From JAEKLB01 sp050249235 (GTDB taxonomy: Bacteria > Actinomycetota > Acidimicrobiia > Acidimicrobiales > CADCSY01): a DNA stretch of 23,408 bases. The notes under the pieces were generated by a model. That model saw only the letters and a program-made list of their open reading frames with translations, was not told the origin of the DNA and made no database searches. Positions within the stretch are counted from its first letter, which is position 1. Every line of letters begins with the position of its first letter. Where the stretch lies: contig JBFWQW010000039.1 in assembly GCA_050249235.1 (NCBI GenBank), positions 1 to 23,408 on the forward strand, given 5' to 3'. Made by a program: the position numbers and the translations under genes. This document shows positions 6,570 through 13,398 of this stretch, piece by piece.

Positions 6570-6631
6570 CTGCCCGGCCGGAGGGAAGGATCCGCCCCCT
6601 TCCGGCCGGGTCGTGCCGACCGGCCGGGCAG
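6570..6631. repeat. Three-armed inverted repeat allowing two alternative hairpins
   Basis: CTGCCCGGCCGG (6570-6581) can pair over 12 bp with CCGGCCGGGCAG (6620-6631), or its inner part CCCGGCCGGA (6573-6582) can pair over 10 bp with TCCGGCCGGG (6601-6610). The two pairings exclude each other. The element lies in the divergent region between the membrane protein gene and the 113-aa gene. Confidence 0.5.
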
Positions 6632-6669
6632 AGGAGTCGGGCCCGGCCGCATCGAACAACGTCGGTGCG

Positions 6670-7011
6670 ATGGCGTCGATGACCGATGGTGAGCTGCTGG
6701 CGTCCCTCGTGGTGGGGGCGATCGGCGAGTACGGGACGAGCACGGTCCACCTCGACCGCGTCGCCCGGAAGTGGGCCCGCCAGATCGGTCGGGAGCGCCC
6801 TGGCGTGCTCCTCGAGGCCCAGATCATCCTCCAGCACGCGCCCACACCGCTCGACCCCGACGTGCGGTGGGCGGCGGTGACGGTGCTGCGCAAGGCTCGC
6901 CGCCTGGCCCAGGAGCGCACGGACCTCCCGGAGGAGGTCCGCCTCGCCGACGAGTTCGAGCTGCTCGAGCGGGGCGACACCGGCGGCGACCGCCGGCGCG
7001 ACCAGGTCTGA
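6670..7011 (+). CDS. Hypothetical 113-aa protein
   Basis: This protein is predicted soluble and mostly helical: MTDGELLASLVVGAIGEYGTSTVHLDRVARKWARQIGRERPG..., then RWAAVTVLRKARRLAQERTDLPEEVRLADEFELLE and a polar tail. No family is recognised. The reading frame is supported by nearly all-G/C third positions over its length and by a strong terminator hairpin right after its stop. ATG 6670 and ATG 6679 are both possible; neither has a clear ribosome binding site, so a leaderless or weakly translated message is possible. Confidence 0.6.
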   Translation: MASMTDGELLASLVVGAIGEYGTSTVHLDRVARKWARQIGRERPGVLLEAQIILQHAPTPLDPDVRWAAVTVLRKARRLAQERTDLPEEVRLADEFELLERGDTGGDRRRDQV

Positions 7012-7062
7012 CCCGCCCCGGATCCCCGATCCCCGTCCCCGGCCCGACCCCGACCCGAGCCT

Positions 7063-7111
7063 GAACTGGGTGCCGCTGAAGCCACCCGGCGGCTCCAGCG
7101 GCACCCGGTTC
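7063..7111. terminator. Long hairpin between convergent genes
   Basis: GAACTGGGTGCCGCTG (7063-7078) pairs with CAGCGGCACCCGGTTC (7096-7111) with one T/G pair; inside, AGCC and GGCT extend the stem after an A/C mismatch, leaving a 7-nt loop. It sits between the 113-aa gene (plus) and the phosphotransferase-like gene (minus), as expected for a bidirectional terminator. Confidence 0.65.
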
Positions 7112-7133
7112 GGAGCGGGTGGTGGGACCGGGC

Positions 7134-9557
7134 TCAGCCGAGCAGCACCACGCCGAGGTCGCCGTCGACGGTGACCACCTGGCCGTCGCGCAGCACCTTG
7201 GTGGCCTCCCTCGTCATCATCACGGCCGGGATGCCGTACTCGCGGGCCACCACCGCGGCGTGCTGGAAGATGCCCCCGAAGTCGAGGACGAGGCCGCCGA
7301 GGAGGGGGAAGATCGGGGTCCAGGCCTCGCCCACCAGCCGGGCCACGAGGATGTCGCCGGGGCGCACGTCGGGCGGGGCGTGCTCGGGAGGCGACACCCG
7401 GACCGGCCCTGTGGCCCGCCCCCGCGACGCGGCGATGCCCCGCAGCACGTCGCCGTCGAGCCCGCTGCCCTCCGGCGCCGCCGCCATCCACGCCATGCCG
7501 CCACCGCCGGCGGCGTCGTCGGGCGGGCCGAGCGTCCGGGGCGGCCGTAGGCCGCGCTGGTGGCGGCGGCGGGCCACCCGGGCCCGCACCAGGCCGGCCA
7601 CGTCGATGGCGTCCCGCCCGGCGGCCAGCGACCGCAGCTCGTCGAGGGAGAGGTGGAACACGTCGTCGGGATCGTCGAGGCGGCCGTCGGCGACGAGGCG
7701 CTGCCCGGCGAGCAGCACCGCCTCCCGCATCGAGCCGCCGGCGGCCTGCTCCATCAGGTGGTTGTGGTCCTCGGTGGTGCGGGCGTCGTTCACCATGCGC
7801 CGCCGGGCCAGCTCGAAGCTCGCCAGGCGGTCGGGGTCGTCGCCCAGGCCGGCCCGGATGGCCCGCTCGAGGCGCTGGCGCTGGCGGCGCAGCCCCCGCT
7901 GCCGCCGGTCGAGCCCGTCGAGGTCCTGGCGGACGTAGGACGCGATCATCCCGAGGGGGATGGAGGGGGCCATGTTCCAGGTGGGGGAGGTGAAGGTGGC
8001 GGTGCCGCCCATCCCCATGCCGGTGCGGAGGCCGTGGGCCCGCAGCAGGCGCCGGAAGCCGGCGGCGAACCTGGCCCGCGGGCTGCCTGCCGGCGCCGGC
8101 GAGGGCCCGCCCAGCAGGGCGTCGAGCTCGGCCCAGTCGCGGGCCTCGAAGGCCGCGGCCAGGGCCGGATCCTGCTGCACGAGCCGGGCCAGCCGGCGGA
8201 GGTCGCGGATCAGTCGCGTGGTCCGGTTGTCGAGGCCCTGGAGGAGGATCGTCGCCTCGTCCGCCGGCCGGCCGGTGAGCTCGGCGTAGCGGGCCGGCCA
8301 GTCCACGGGCTGGCTCTGGATGCGCCAGTGCTGGTTGCCCATGGCGTCGGCGTAGACGGCGATCGCCTGCTCGACCAGGGCGACCCGACCGGCCAGCGAG
8401 CGGCGGGCCCGCAGGCGGCGCAACGCCGCCAACCGCTCGACGAGCACCGGCTCGACCTCCACCTCGAAGACCGAGGTGCCCGCGGCCGCGTAGCGCTCGT
8501 GGCTGGCCCGCAGGTCGGCCTGGCGGGCGCTGACCTCATCCGGGTCGGCGTCGGTCCGGCGGGCGTAGACGTAGCCGTTGACCTCCCGCCAGACGTGGAG
8601 CTGCATCATCGGCGAGCCGACCTCGGCGAACCCGGCGGCCATCCGTTCGAACATGGCGGCCTGGATGTCGAGCTCGAGGGTGAGCACCGGCTCGCCGCTG
8701 CGCAGGGTCCACGACCGGGCCCCGTCGGCCGGGTCGTCCCACTCGACGGGGAACCCGTCGGCCTCGGCCAGGGCCGTGATCGGGCGGGCCTGGAGCGCAA
8801 AGACGTCGCCGTCGTGGAAGGCGAACTCGACGTCACGGTGGCCGTCGAAGATCGACCGCACGTCGCCGGCCAGCTTCACCAGGGCGGCGAGGGCGTCGTC
8901 GTCCAGCACCGGTGCCGGGCCGGCGAGCTCGACGCTCCGGGTCGCGCCGGTGGCGGCGTCGAGGGTGTACGTGTCGACCGCGGCCGTGCCGTCCACCACG
9001 CCCTGGCCGAGGCCGGCCGCGGCGCTGACCATCACGGCGCCGTCGTCGCCGGTGAGCGGGTGGCGGGTGAAGAGCACCCCGGCGGCGTCGGCGGGCACCA
9101 TCGCCTGGACGACCACGGCCATGCCGAGCCCCTCCTCGGCGATGCCCCGCTCCCGGCGGTAGGCGACGGCCCGCTCGGAGCCGAGCGACCGCCAGACGGT
9201 GCCGACGGCCTCGTGCAGCGCGGCCTCGCCCTCGACGCCGAGGACCGTGTCGTACTGGCCCGCGAAGCTGGCCCCTTCGAGGTCCTCGGCCGTCGCCGAC
9301 GACCGGACCGCGACCGGCGGCCTCCCCAGCGCGAGGTAGGCCGCCGTGATGGCGTCGGTCAGGGCCGCAGTGGCGCGCCCGTCCGGGTCACGGGGGGCGT
9401 CGGCGAGCACGACGAAGCCGGCCGGCACGGCCAGCCCGCCCCGGGCCATGGCGGCGAGCGACGCCGCCTTCGGTCCCGCCCGCGCCGGGTCGAGCACCTC
9501 TCCGTCGTCCCACCAGGCCAGCACCGTCGTCCGCCCCCCCCAACTCAGGTCGGCCAC
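7134..9557 (-). CDS. PEP-synthase-like phosphotransferase, rifampicin phosphotransferase-type architecture
   Basis: This 807-aa enzyme has three regions. Residues about 20-275 are a PPDK_N/ATP-grasp domain: GPKAASLAAMARGGLAVPAGFVV, VAVRSSATAEDLEGASFAGQYDT, GVLFTRHPLTG and DVEFAF...DVFALQARPIT. Residues about 290-690 are a variable helical domain. The C-terminus (about 700-807) is a swivelling phosphohistidine domain with FGGIFQHAAVVAREYGIPAV, His766 being the expected phosphate carrier. The PEP/pyruvate TIM barrel that follows His in PEP synthase is absent, so this is ATP domain - substrate domain - His domain, as in rifampicin phosphotransferase (Rph, about 865 aa). Known Rph enzymes phosphorylate rifamycin using ATP, releasing AMP and phosphate. 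Whether the middle domain binds rifamycin cannot be judged here. GTG 9557 is the longest start; GTG 9524 has a GGGGGG about 9 nt upstream and may be used. Confidence 0.85.
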   Translation of the reverse strand: MADLSWGGRTTVLAWWDDGEVLDPARAGPKAASLAAMARGGLAVPAGFVVLADAPRDPDGRATAALTDAITAAYLALGRPPVAVRSSATAEDLEGASFAGQYDTVLGVEGEAALHEAVGTVWRSLGSERAVAYRRERGIAEEGLGMAVVVQAMVPADAAGVLFTRHPLTGDDGAVMVSAAAGLGQGVVDGTAAVDTYTLDAATGATRSVELAGPAPVLDDDALAALVKLAGDVRSIFDGHRDVEFAFHDGDVFALQARPITALAEADGFPVEWDDPADGARSWTLRSGEPVLTLELDIQAAMFERMAAGFAEVGSPMMQLHVWREVNGYVYARRTDADPDEVSARQADLRASHERYAAAGTSVFEVEVEPVLVERLAALRRLRARRSLAGRVALVEQAIAVYADAMGNQHWRIQSQPVDWPARYAELTGRPADEATILLQGLDNRTTRLIRDLRRLARLVQQDPALAAAFEARDWAELDALLGGPSPAPAGSPRARFAAGFRRLLRAHGLRTGMGMGGTATFTSPTWNMAPSIPLGMIASYVRQDLDGLDRRQRGLRRQRQRLERAIRAGLGDDPDRLASFELARRRMVNDARTTEDHNHLMEQAAGGSMREAVLLAGQRLVADGRLDDPDDVFHLSLDELRSLAAGRDAIDVAGLVRARVARRRHQRGLRPPRTLGPPDDAAGGGGMAWMAAAPEGSGLDGDVLRGIAASRGRATGPVRVSPPEHAPPDVRPGDILVARLVGEAWTPIFPLLGGLVLDFGGIFQHAAVVAREYGIPAVMMTREATKVLRDGQVVTVDGDLGVVLLG

Positions 9558-9627
9558 AGCATGCCCGCCGCCGGGGCGGGGACGACGAGCCGGCTCAGGA
9601 CGGCCGGTGACGTCGACGGCAGACGGA

Positions 9628-10047
9628 TCAGGCCTCGACGTCGGCGACGACCTTCCGGTGGATTGCGACCGCCATCTCGTGGACGGCCTGGGTGAGCTCG
9701 GTGTTGAAGTGGAGCTCGCGCTCCTGCTCGACGAAGTCGTGGTTGGCCTTCCGACGGGCGAACTCGGCCTGGCGGTTCTGGCCGATCATCACGAACGTCG
9801 AGAGGAAGATGGCCTCGAGCGAGACGACCAGCGTGAGCTTCGGCCACGGGTCGTCCTCGACGAGGGTCATCCAGACGGCGAAGGCGACGGCATGGAGGTA
9901 GACGAACCGCATCGAGCCGGCGAAGGCGGTGATCGCGTCGGCGATCCGTAGCTGGACGTCGGCGGCCCGGTGGTCTCGATGGGCCCTGACGACGGGGTGG
10001 ACGTTGGACGTCTCCTCTGCATCCCTCTCCTCTGCATCGGCGCTCAC
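9628..10047 (-). CDS. DUF1003 family membrane protein
   Basis: This 139-aa protein matches DUF1003: RIADAITAFAGSMRFVYLHAVAFAVWMTL, then a second membrane segment TLVVSLEAIFLSTFVMIGQNRQAEFARRKANHDFVEQERE, which is the conserved heart of the family. Two TM helices are followed by a long cytoplasmic helix. The family is widespread and of unknown function. GTG 10047 is supported by GGAGGA 6 nt upstream. The first codons contain a 15-bp tandem duplication (GATGCAGAGGAGA twice), coding DAEERDAEET. The phosphotransferase-like gene begins 70 nt downstream on the same strand, so a two-gene transcript is possible. Confidence 0.88.
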   Translation of the reverse strand: MSADAEERDAEETSNVHPVVRAHRDHRAADVQLRIADAITAFAGSMRFVYLHAVAFAVWMTLVEDDPWPKLTLVVSLEAIFLSTFVMIGQNRQAEFARRKANHDFVEQERELHFNTELTQAVHEMAVAIHRKVVADVEA

Positions 10048-10172
10048 GGGCTCTCCTCCGGCTCGACGGGTGCGACCGCCGCCATCCTCGTCCCCGGCCG
10101 CCGATCAGACCCGGCACCACCTGGACGGTGGATGCTTCTCGCGGCCCCGGGGGGTAGGGGGGGCGGGAGCAC

Positions 10173-10195
10173 CCGGACGACCCCCGAGCGTCCGG
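10173..10195 (+). promoter_or_regulatory. Inverted repeat upstream of the 98-aa acidic protein gene
   Basis: CCGGACG (10173-10179) and CGTCCGG (10189-10195) flank a 9-nt spacer immediately before the ribosome binding site AGGAGGGAG of the gene at 10212. It could be an operator or a leader hairpin. Confidence 0.35.
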
Positions 10196-10211
10196 TGAGG
10201 AGGGAGCAGCG

Positions 10212-10508
10212 ATGGCGACGAAGTGGGATCCAGAGGACTACGTGGGCCCCCACGACGAGGAGCACCAGGCGCAACCGGCCGAGGCGATGGCGGCCCGGGC
10301 CATGGAGGCCGAAGGCCTGGCCGACGCCGAGGAGTACGTCGGCCCACTGGAGGTCCACGACGACGCCGAGGCACCCGTGCCGGACGAGCAGGACCTGCAC
10401 GACAAGTCGGGCGAGCTCGTGCACCACCTGGAGGACTCGATGCACGAGCTCGAGGAGCGGCGCCGCCTGCTCACGGGCGAGGCCAGCCCGGCCCGGCCGG
10501 CGTCCTGA
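10212..10508 (+). CDS. Hypothetical small acidic protein
   Basis: This 98-aa protein is rich in Asp, Glu and His, has no membrane segment and no recognised family. It contains an internal near-repeat, EDYVGPHDEEH (residues about 8-18) and EEYVGPLEVHDD (about 40-51), suggesting duplication of a short YVGP unit. A predicted amphipathic helix follows (GELVHHLEDSMHELEERRRLL). The ATG has AGGAGGGAG at good spacing, and a perfect terminator-like hairpin follows the stop (10515-10538), so it looks like a complete monocistronic gene. It is divergent from the DUF1003 gene. Confidence 0.72.
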   Translation: MATKWDPEDYVGPHDEEHQAQPAEAMAARAMEAEGLADAEEYVGPLEVHDDAEAPVPDEQDLHDKSGELVHHLEDSMHELEERRRLLTGEASPARPAS

Positions 10509-10514
10509 GGCCTC

Positions 10515-10538
10515 GGGCCGGTCCCGCGGGACCCGCCC
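10515..10538 (+). terminator. Hairpin after the 98-aa acidic protein gene
   Basis: GGGC-C-GGTCCCGCGGGACC-C-GCCC is symmetric over 24 nt with one C/C mismatch per arm, starting 6 nt after the stop. No T tract follows. Confidence 0.55.
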
Positions 10539-10627
10539 AGCCCACTGCACGCCCAACTCCGTACGCAACGGCGCCTTGTCGCACGTTCCGTGCAGGAGGC
10601 CACACGGAGAGCGTGGAACCAGTGGGC

Positions 10628-10807
10628 ATGGCCGATACCACGCTGTCCGCCCCGCCCGCCTCGCAGGACGAGGTGGCGCTGCTCGACCAGCTCGCCCACC
10701 TCCGCGCCCGGCGGGCGGCCCGCGCCATCGACGACCTGGCCTACCGGCACGAAGCACACCGGATGCTCCAGGCCCACCGCCTCCACGCCGTCGCCGCCAC
10801 CGCCTGA
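10628..10807 (+). CDS. Hypothetical 59-aa protein
   Basis: This small protein reads MADTTLSAPPASQDEVALLDQLAHLRARR and then a His/Arg-rich helical C-terminus (AIDDLAYRHEAHRMLQAHRLHAVAATA). It has no recognised family. Third positions are almost all G/C. The start is uncertain: GTG at 10622 has GGAGAG 10 nt upstream, GTG at 10613 lies 13 nt from an AGGAGG, and ATG 10628 begins the most natural-looking protein. The DHRS1-like SDR gene starts 74 nt downstream on the same strand. Confidence 0.5.
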   Translation: MADTTLSAPPASQDEVALLDQLAHLRARRAARAIDDLAYRHEAHRMLQAHRLHAVAATA

Positions 10808-10881
10808 CGCCCGGGCGCTCGGCTGTCGGTGTAGGGCGTCGGCCGGACGGAGGCGGCCCCGCGCGACGTCGGGTCGCCCCC

Positions 10882-11793
10882 GTGGCGGGAGCGCTGGCCG
10901 GACAGGTCGCTCTGGTGGCAGGGGGGACCCGGGCCGCCGGACGGGGCAACGCCGTCGAGCTCGGGGCGGCGGGGGCGACGGTGTACGTGACCGGCCGCAC
11001 GACGAGGTCGGCGCCCTCCGAGATGAACCGTCCGGAGACGATCGAGGAGACGGCCGAGCTGGTCGACCGGGCCGGCGGGCACGGCATCGCGGTGCAGGTC
11101 GACCACCTCGACCCGGCCGCGGTGGCGGCCCTGGTGGACCGCATCGACGCCGAGCAGGGCCGGCTGCACGTCCTCGTCAACGACATCTGGGGCCTCACCA
11201 CCATGGAGTGGGACAAGACGGTGTGGGAGTCGTCGCTGGCGCTCGGGCTCCACACCCTGCACCTGGCCATCGACACCCACGCCATCACCAACCACCACGC
11301 CCTCCCGCTGCTCATCCGCGAGCCGGGCGGGCTGGTGGTCGAGGTCACCGACGGCACCGCCGAGTACAACGCCACCAACTACCGGGTGTCGTTCTTCTAC
11401 GACCTGGCCAAGGCGGCCAACCTCCGCATGGCGTTCGCCCTCGGCCACGAGTTGGCGCCCCACGGCGGCACGGCGGTGGCGCTCACCCCCGGTTGGCTGC
11501 GGTCGGAATCGATGCTCGAGGGCTTCGGCGTCACCGAGGAGAACTGGCGCGACGCCACCGAGCACGTGCCGCACTTCGCCATCTCGGAGAGCCCGCGCTT
11601 CGTCGGCCGGGCCGTGGCTGCCCTGGCCGCCGATCCCGACCGGGCCCGCTGGAACGGCGCCTCGCTCTCGAGCGGCCAGCTGGCCCGTGTCTACGGCTTC
11701 ACCGACGTCGACGGCAGCAGACCGGATGCCTGGCGCTACATGGTCGAGGTGCAGGACCCAGGCCTTCCCGCCGACACCACCGGCTACCGCTGA
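10882..11793 (+). CDS. SDR family oxidoreductase, DHRS1-like
   Basis: This 303-aa short-chain dehydrogenase has the dinucleotide-binding loop GGTRAAGRG near the N-terminus, an LVNDIWG in place of the usual NNAG strand, and the catalytic YxxxK as FYDLAKAAN. The next strand reads GGTAVALTPGWLRSE. The extended substrate region and the IWG motif resemble DHRS1-type SDRs found from actinobacteria to animals. It would be a cytoplasmic NAD(P)H-dependent carbonyl/alcohol oxidoreductase of unknown substrate. GTG 10882 is chosen because ALAGQVALVAGGT, the start of strand 1, follows within six codons; no strong ribosome binding site is visible. Confidence 0.87.
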   Translation: MAGALAGQVALVAGGTRAAGRGNAVELGAAGATVYVTGRTTRSAPSEMNRPETIEETAELVDRAGGHGIAVQVDHLDPAAVAALVDRIDAEQGRLHVLVNDIWGLTTMEWDKTVWESSLALGLHTLHLAIDTHAITNHHALPLLIREPGGLVVEVTDGTAEYNATNYRVSFFYDLAKAANLRMAFALGHELAPHGGTAVALTPGWLRSESMLEGFGVTEENWRDATEHVPHFAISESPRFVGRAVAALAADPDRARWNGASLSSGQLARVYGFTDVDGSRPDAWRYMVEVQDPGLPADTTGYR

Positions 11794-11937
11794 GGCCTCG
11801 CCCGGCCGGCCGACCGGCCCGTCCCCGGGCCCACCGCAGCCCGGCCTCTCCAGAGGAAGCATCGCCCGAAGGTGGGATCCACTCCGTGTCGGCGTGGGTT
11901 CAGGCTTCCTCCGCAGCTCGGACGTTTGCGTGATTAT

Positions 11938-11961
11938 CCTTACTCCAGATGGAGCGTAAGG
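11938..11961 (+). promoter_or_regulatory. Dyad overlapping the vapB leader, candidate autoregulatory operator
   Basis: CCTTA-CTCCA (11938-11947) and TGGAG-CG-TAAGG (11950-11961) form a dyad of two 5-bp half-blocks, the right half carrying a 2-nt insertion. It partly covers the AAGGAGG ribosome binding site (11958-11964). The A/T-rich TTATCCT just upstream could be a -10. VapBC and MazEF-type complexes classically bind such dyads to repress their own operon. Confidence 0.4.
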
Positions 11962-11969
11962 AGGCCAAT

Positions 11970-12218
11970 GTGGATGCTGCTGCCAGGGTCACGTCGAAGG
12001 GGCAGGTCACCGTGCCGAAGGCGGTCCGCGACGCGTTGGGCATCAGGGAGGGTGACGAGGTCGTGTTCCGCGTCGAAGGGACGCGCGCCGTGCTGGCCCG
12101 TACCCCGGACTTCCTGGATCTCGCCGGCTCGGTGAAGGTGCCGGCGGCGAAGCGGAACGTCGCCTGGGACGAGGTCATCCGTCGAACGAGGAATGCCCGG
12201 GCCTCGGCGCGTCGGTGA
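11970..12218 (+). CDS. vapB: Antitoxin, AbrB/MazE (SpoVT-AbrB) family
   Basis: This protein of about 82 aa carries a swapped-hairpin AbrB DNA-binding domain: ARVTSKGQVTVPKAVRDALGIREGDEVVFRVEG, textbook for the family. The C-terminal tail (DFLDLAGSVKVPAAKRNVAWDEVIRR) is the segment that normally wraps the toxin. GTG 11970 is chosen because AAGGAGG lies 5 nt upstream; an ATG at 11949 is in frame but would put the ribosome binding site inside the gene. The stop overlaps the toxin start (GTGA), the standard antitoxin-first arrangement. The leader has lower GC than its surroundings, consistent with acquisition of the pair by transfer. Confidence 0.85.
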   Translation: MDAAARVTSKGQVTVPKAVRDALGIREGDEVVFRVEGTRAVLARTPDFLDLAGSVKVPAAKRNVAWDEVIRRTRNARASARR

Positions 12219-12613
12219 GCGCGTTCGTCGACACGAACATCCTCGTCCGCCACCTCACCGGGGATCCGCCGGCGATGGCCGCCCGGGCCACGGCCTACCT
12301 GCGCGACGCGAGCGAACTCCTCCTGACGGACCTGATCGCGGCCGAGACGGTCTACGTCCTCGAATGGTTCTACGAGGTGCCGCGGGACGTCGTGGCCGAG
12401 GCCATGCGCTCGCTGCTGGCGTTCCGATCGGTCGTGTGCGTCGACCCTGCGCTCCTCCTGCGCGCCGTCGAGGTGTACGAGACCGAGCGCCTGGACTTCG
12501 CCGAGGCCTACCTCGTGGCGTGTGCAGAGAGCACCGGCGTGGGGGTGATCGCCTCGTTCGACAGGACGATCGATGGCGTCACCACCGTCGAGCGGCTCGA
12601 ACCGCCGCGCTAG
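12215..12613 (+). CDS. vapC: Toxin, PIN-domain ribonuclease (VapC family)
   Basis: This 132-aa PIN-domain protein keeps all four acidic residues expected for the Mg/Mn site: Asp6 (FVDTNILVRH), Glu44 (LIAAETVYVLEW), Asp94 (ERLDFAEAY) and Asp116 (IASFDRTID). VapC toxins are endoribonucleases that cut tRNA or rRNA and are held inactive by the AbrB-type antitoxin encoded just upstream. The GTG start at 12215 overlaps the antitoxin stop by four nt, so the two are translationally coupled. The active site looks intact, so the toxin is likely functional. Confidence 0.9.
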   Translation: MSAFVDTNILVRHLTGDPPAMAARATAYLRDASELLLTDLIAAETVYVLEWFYEVPRDVVAEAMRSLLAFRSVVCVDPALLLRAVEVYETERLDFAEAYLVACAESTGVGVIASFDRTIDGVTTVERLEPPR

Positions 12614-12633
12614 GTCCAGGGACGGCAAGCCGA

Positions 12634-12768
12634 TCAGTCGTGGTCGTCGAAGAGCAGGAGCGAATCGTCGTCGGACCGCCACTCCTGTGCCTCGAACGGC
12701 AGCATGCCCGGCGCATCCCGTGGCGGCGACCACGACTCGCCGAACGTTCGGCAGCGGAGCTCCTCCAC
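12634..12768 (-). CDS. Possible small ORF (44 aa)
   Basis: From GTG 12768 the minus strand encodes a 44-aa peptide (start VEELRCRTFGESW, end SLLLFDDHD). It lies between rnpB and the vapC stop, so it could be transcribed by read-through from rnpB. No family is recognised, codon positions are only moderately G/C-biased and no clear ribosome binding site is seen. Listed because the 12614-12825 gap has nothing else. Confidence 0.2.
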   Translation of the reverse strand: MEELRCRTFGESWSPPRDAPGMLPFEAQEWRSDDDSLLLFDDHD

Positions 12769-12825
12769 GCTGGTGTCGGGCGCCCGACCGGGTGAGCTAG
12801 GAAAGTCCAGGTCAGACGGGTGGGT

Positions 12826-13202
12826 GACGGTGAGCCGGCCTGTAGGCGGGGTTCTGTCCACCGGTCCCTTGCGGGGGTCCGGATGGGTGGCCATCCATCT
12901 GTGCGGCCTACCTGGGGACCTGTGACCGGGCCGGTCGTCCCACGCTTCGGCCTTGCTCCGGGTGGGGGTTGCCAGCCGCCCGGGTCACCCCGGACGCTGG
13001 TGCGCTCTTGCCGCACCGTTTCACCCTTGCCTGTGCGGGACCGAGGTCCCGCCATCGGCGGTCTGCTCTCTGTTGCCCTTTCAACCGACAGGTCACCCCG
13101 TCCTGGCTCACGCCAGCACCCTGCCCTGTGGAGCCCCGACCTTCCTCGACGCCCTGACACCGAGGTGCCCTGGCGCCGCGGCCACCCGGCCGGCTCACCG
13201 TC
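12826..13202 (-). ncRNA. rnpB: RNase P RNA
   Basis: The minus strand carries the catalytic RNA of RNase P, which matures tRNA 5' ends together with the RnpA protein. Ends are set by helix P1: 15 bp of perfect pairing between 13202-13188 (GACGGTGAGCCGGCC) and 12840-12826. In order: CR-I GAGGAAGGTCGGGGCTCC followed by ACAGGGCAGGGTGCTGG; the CAGACCGCC block; AAGGGTGAAACGGTGCGG with CAAGAGCGCACCAGC; GGCAACCCCCACCCGGAGCAAGG; AGATGGATGGCCACC; and CR-V GACAGAACCCCGCCTACAGG. About 377 nt, a normal size for bacterial type A. A possible -10 (CATACT, 13214-13209) precedes the 5' end. It lies downstream of map on the same strand. Confidence 0.95.
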
Positions 13203-13208
13203 CCGCCC

Positions 13209-13214
13209 AGTATG
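13209..13214 (-). promoter_or_regulatory. Candidate -10 box of rnpB
   Basis: CATACT on the minus strand ends 6 nt before the inferred RNA 5' end at 13202 and matches TATAAT at four of six positions. No good -35 is visible. Confidence 0.35.
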
Positions 13215-13352
13215 GCCGGGGCGGGCTCAGCTCCGGACCAGCCGGACCGAGCCGTCGACGGCCGATGCGGTCGGCGGGGTCGGTCCCGGTCGGCGTGGCC
13301 GACTCCTTGGTTCCGGTCGATCCCCGTCGATCCGGCTCTCCCGGCTCGGGCG

Positions 13353-13380
13353 GCTCCCGGTGACGGGCCCCATCGGGAGC
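13353..13380 (-). terminator. Possible map terminator
   Basis: GCTCCCG and CGGGAGC form a 7-bp stem, extended by TG/CA after one mismatch, 18 bp past the map stop. It could separate the map transcript from rnpB. Confidence 0.4.
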
Positions 13381-13398
13381 GACGGGCCGGTCGGCTCG

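Noticed and set aside
7560..9695. A 711-codon plus-strand open frame antisense to the phosphotransferase-like gene
   Set aside because: Low-complexity Gly/Ala/Val/Arg composition without domain features; the opposite strand encodes an intact three-domain enzyme.
11853..11911. GAGGAAGC and GCTTCCTC inverted 8-mers upstream of vapB
   Set aside because: The arms are 43 nt apart with no inner pairing; chance is likely. The tighter dyad at 11938-11961 is a better operator candidate.
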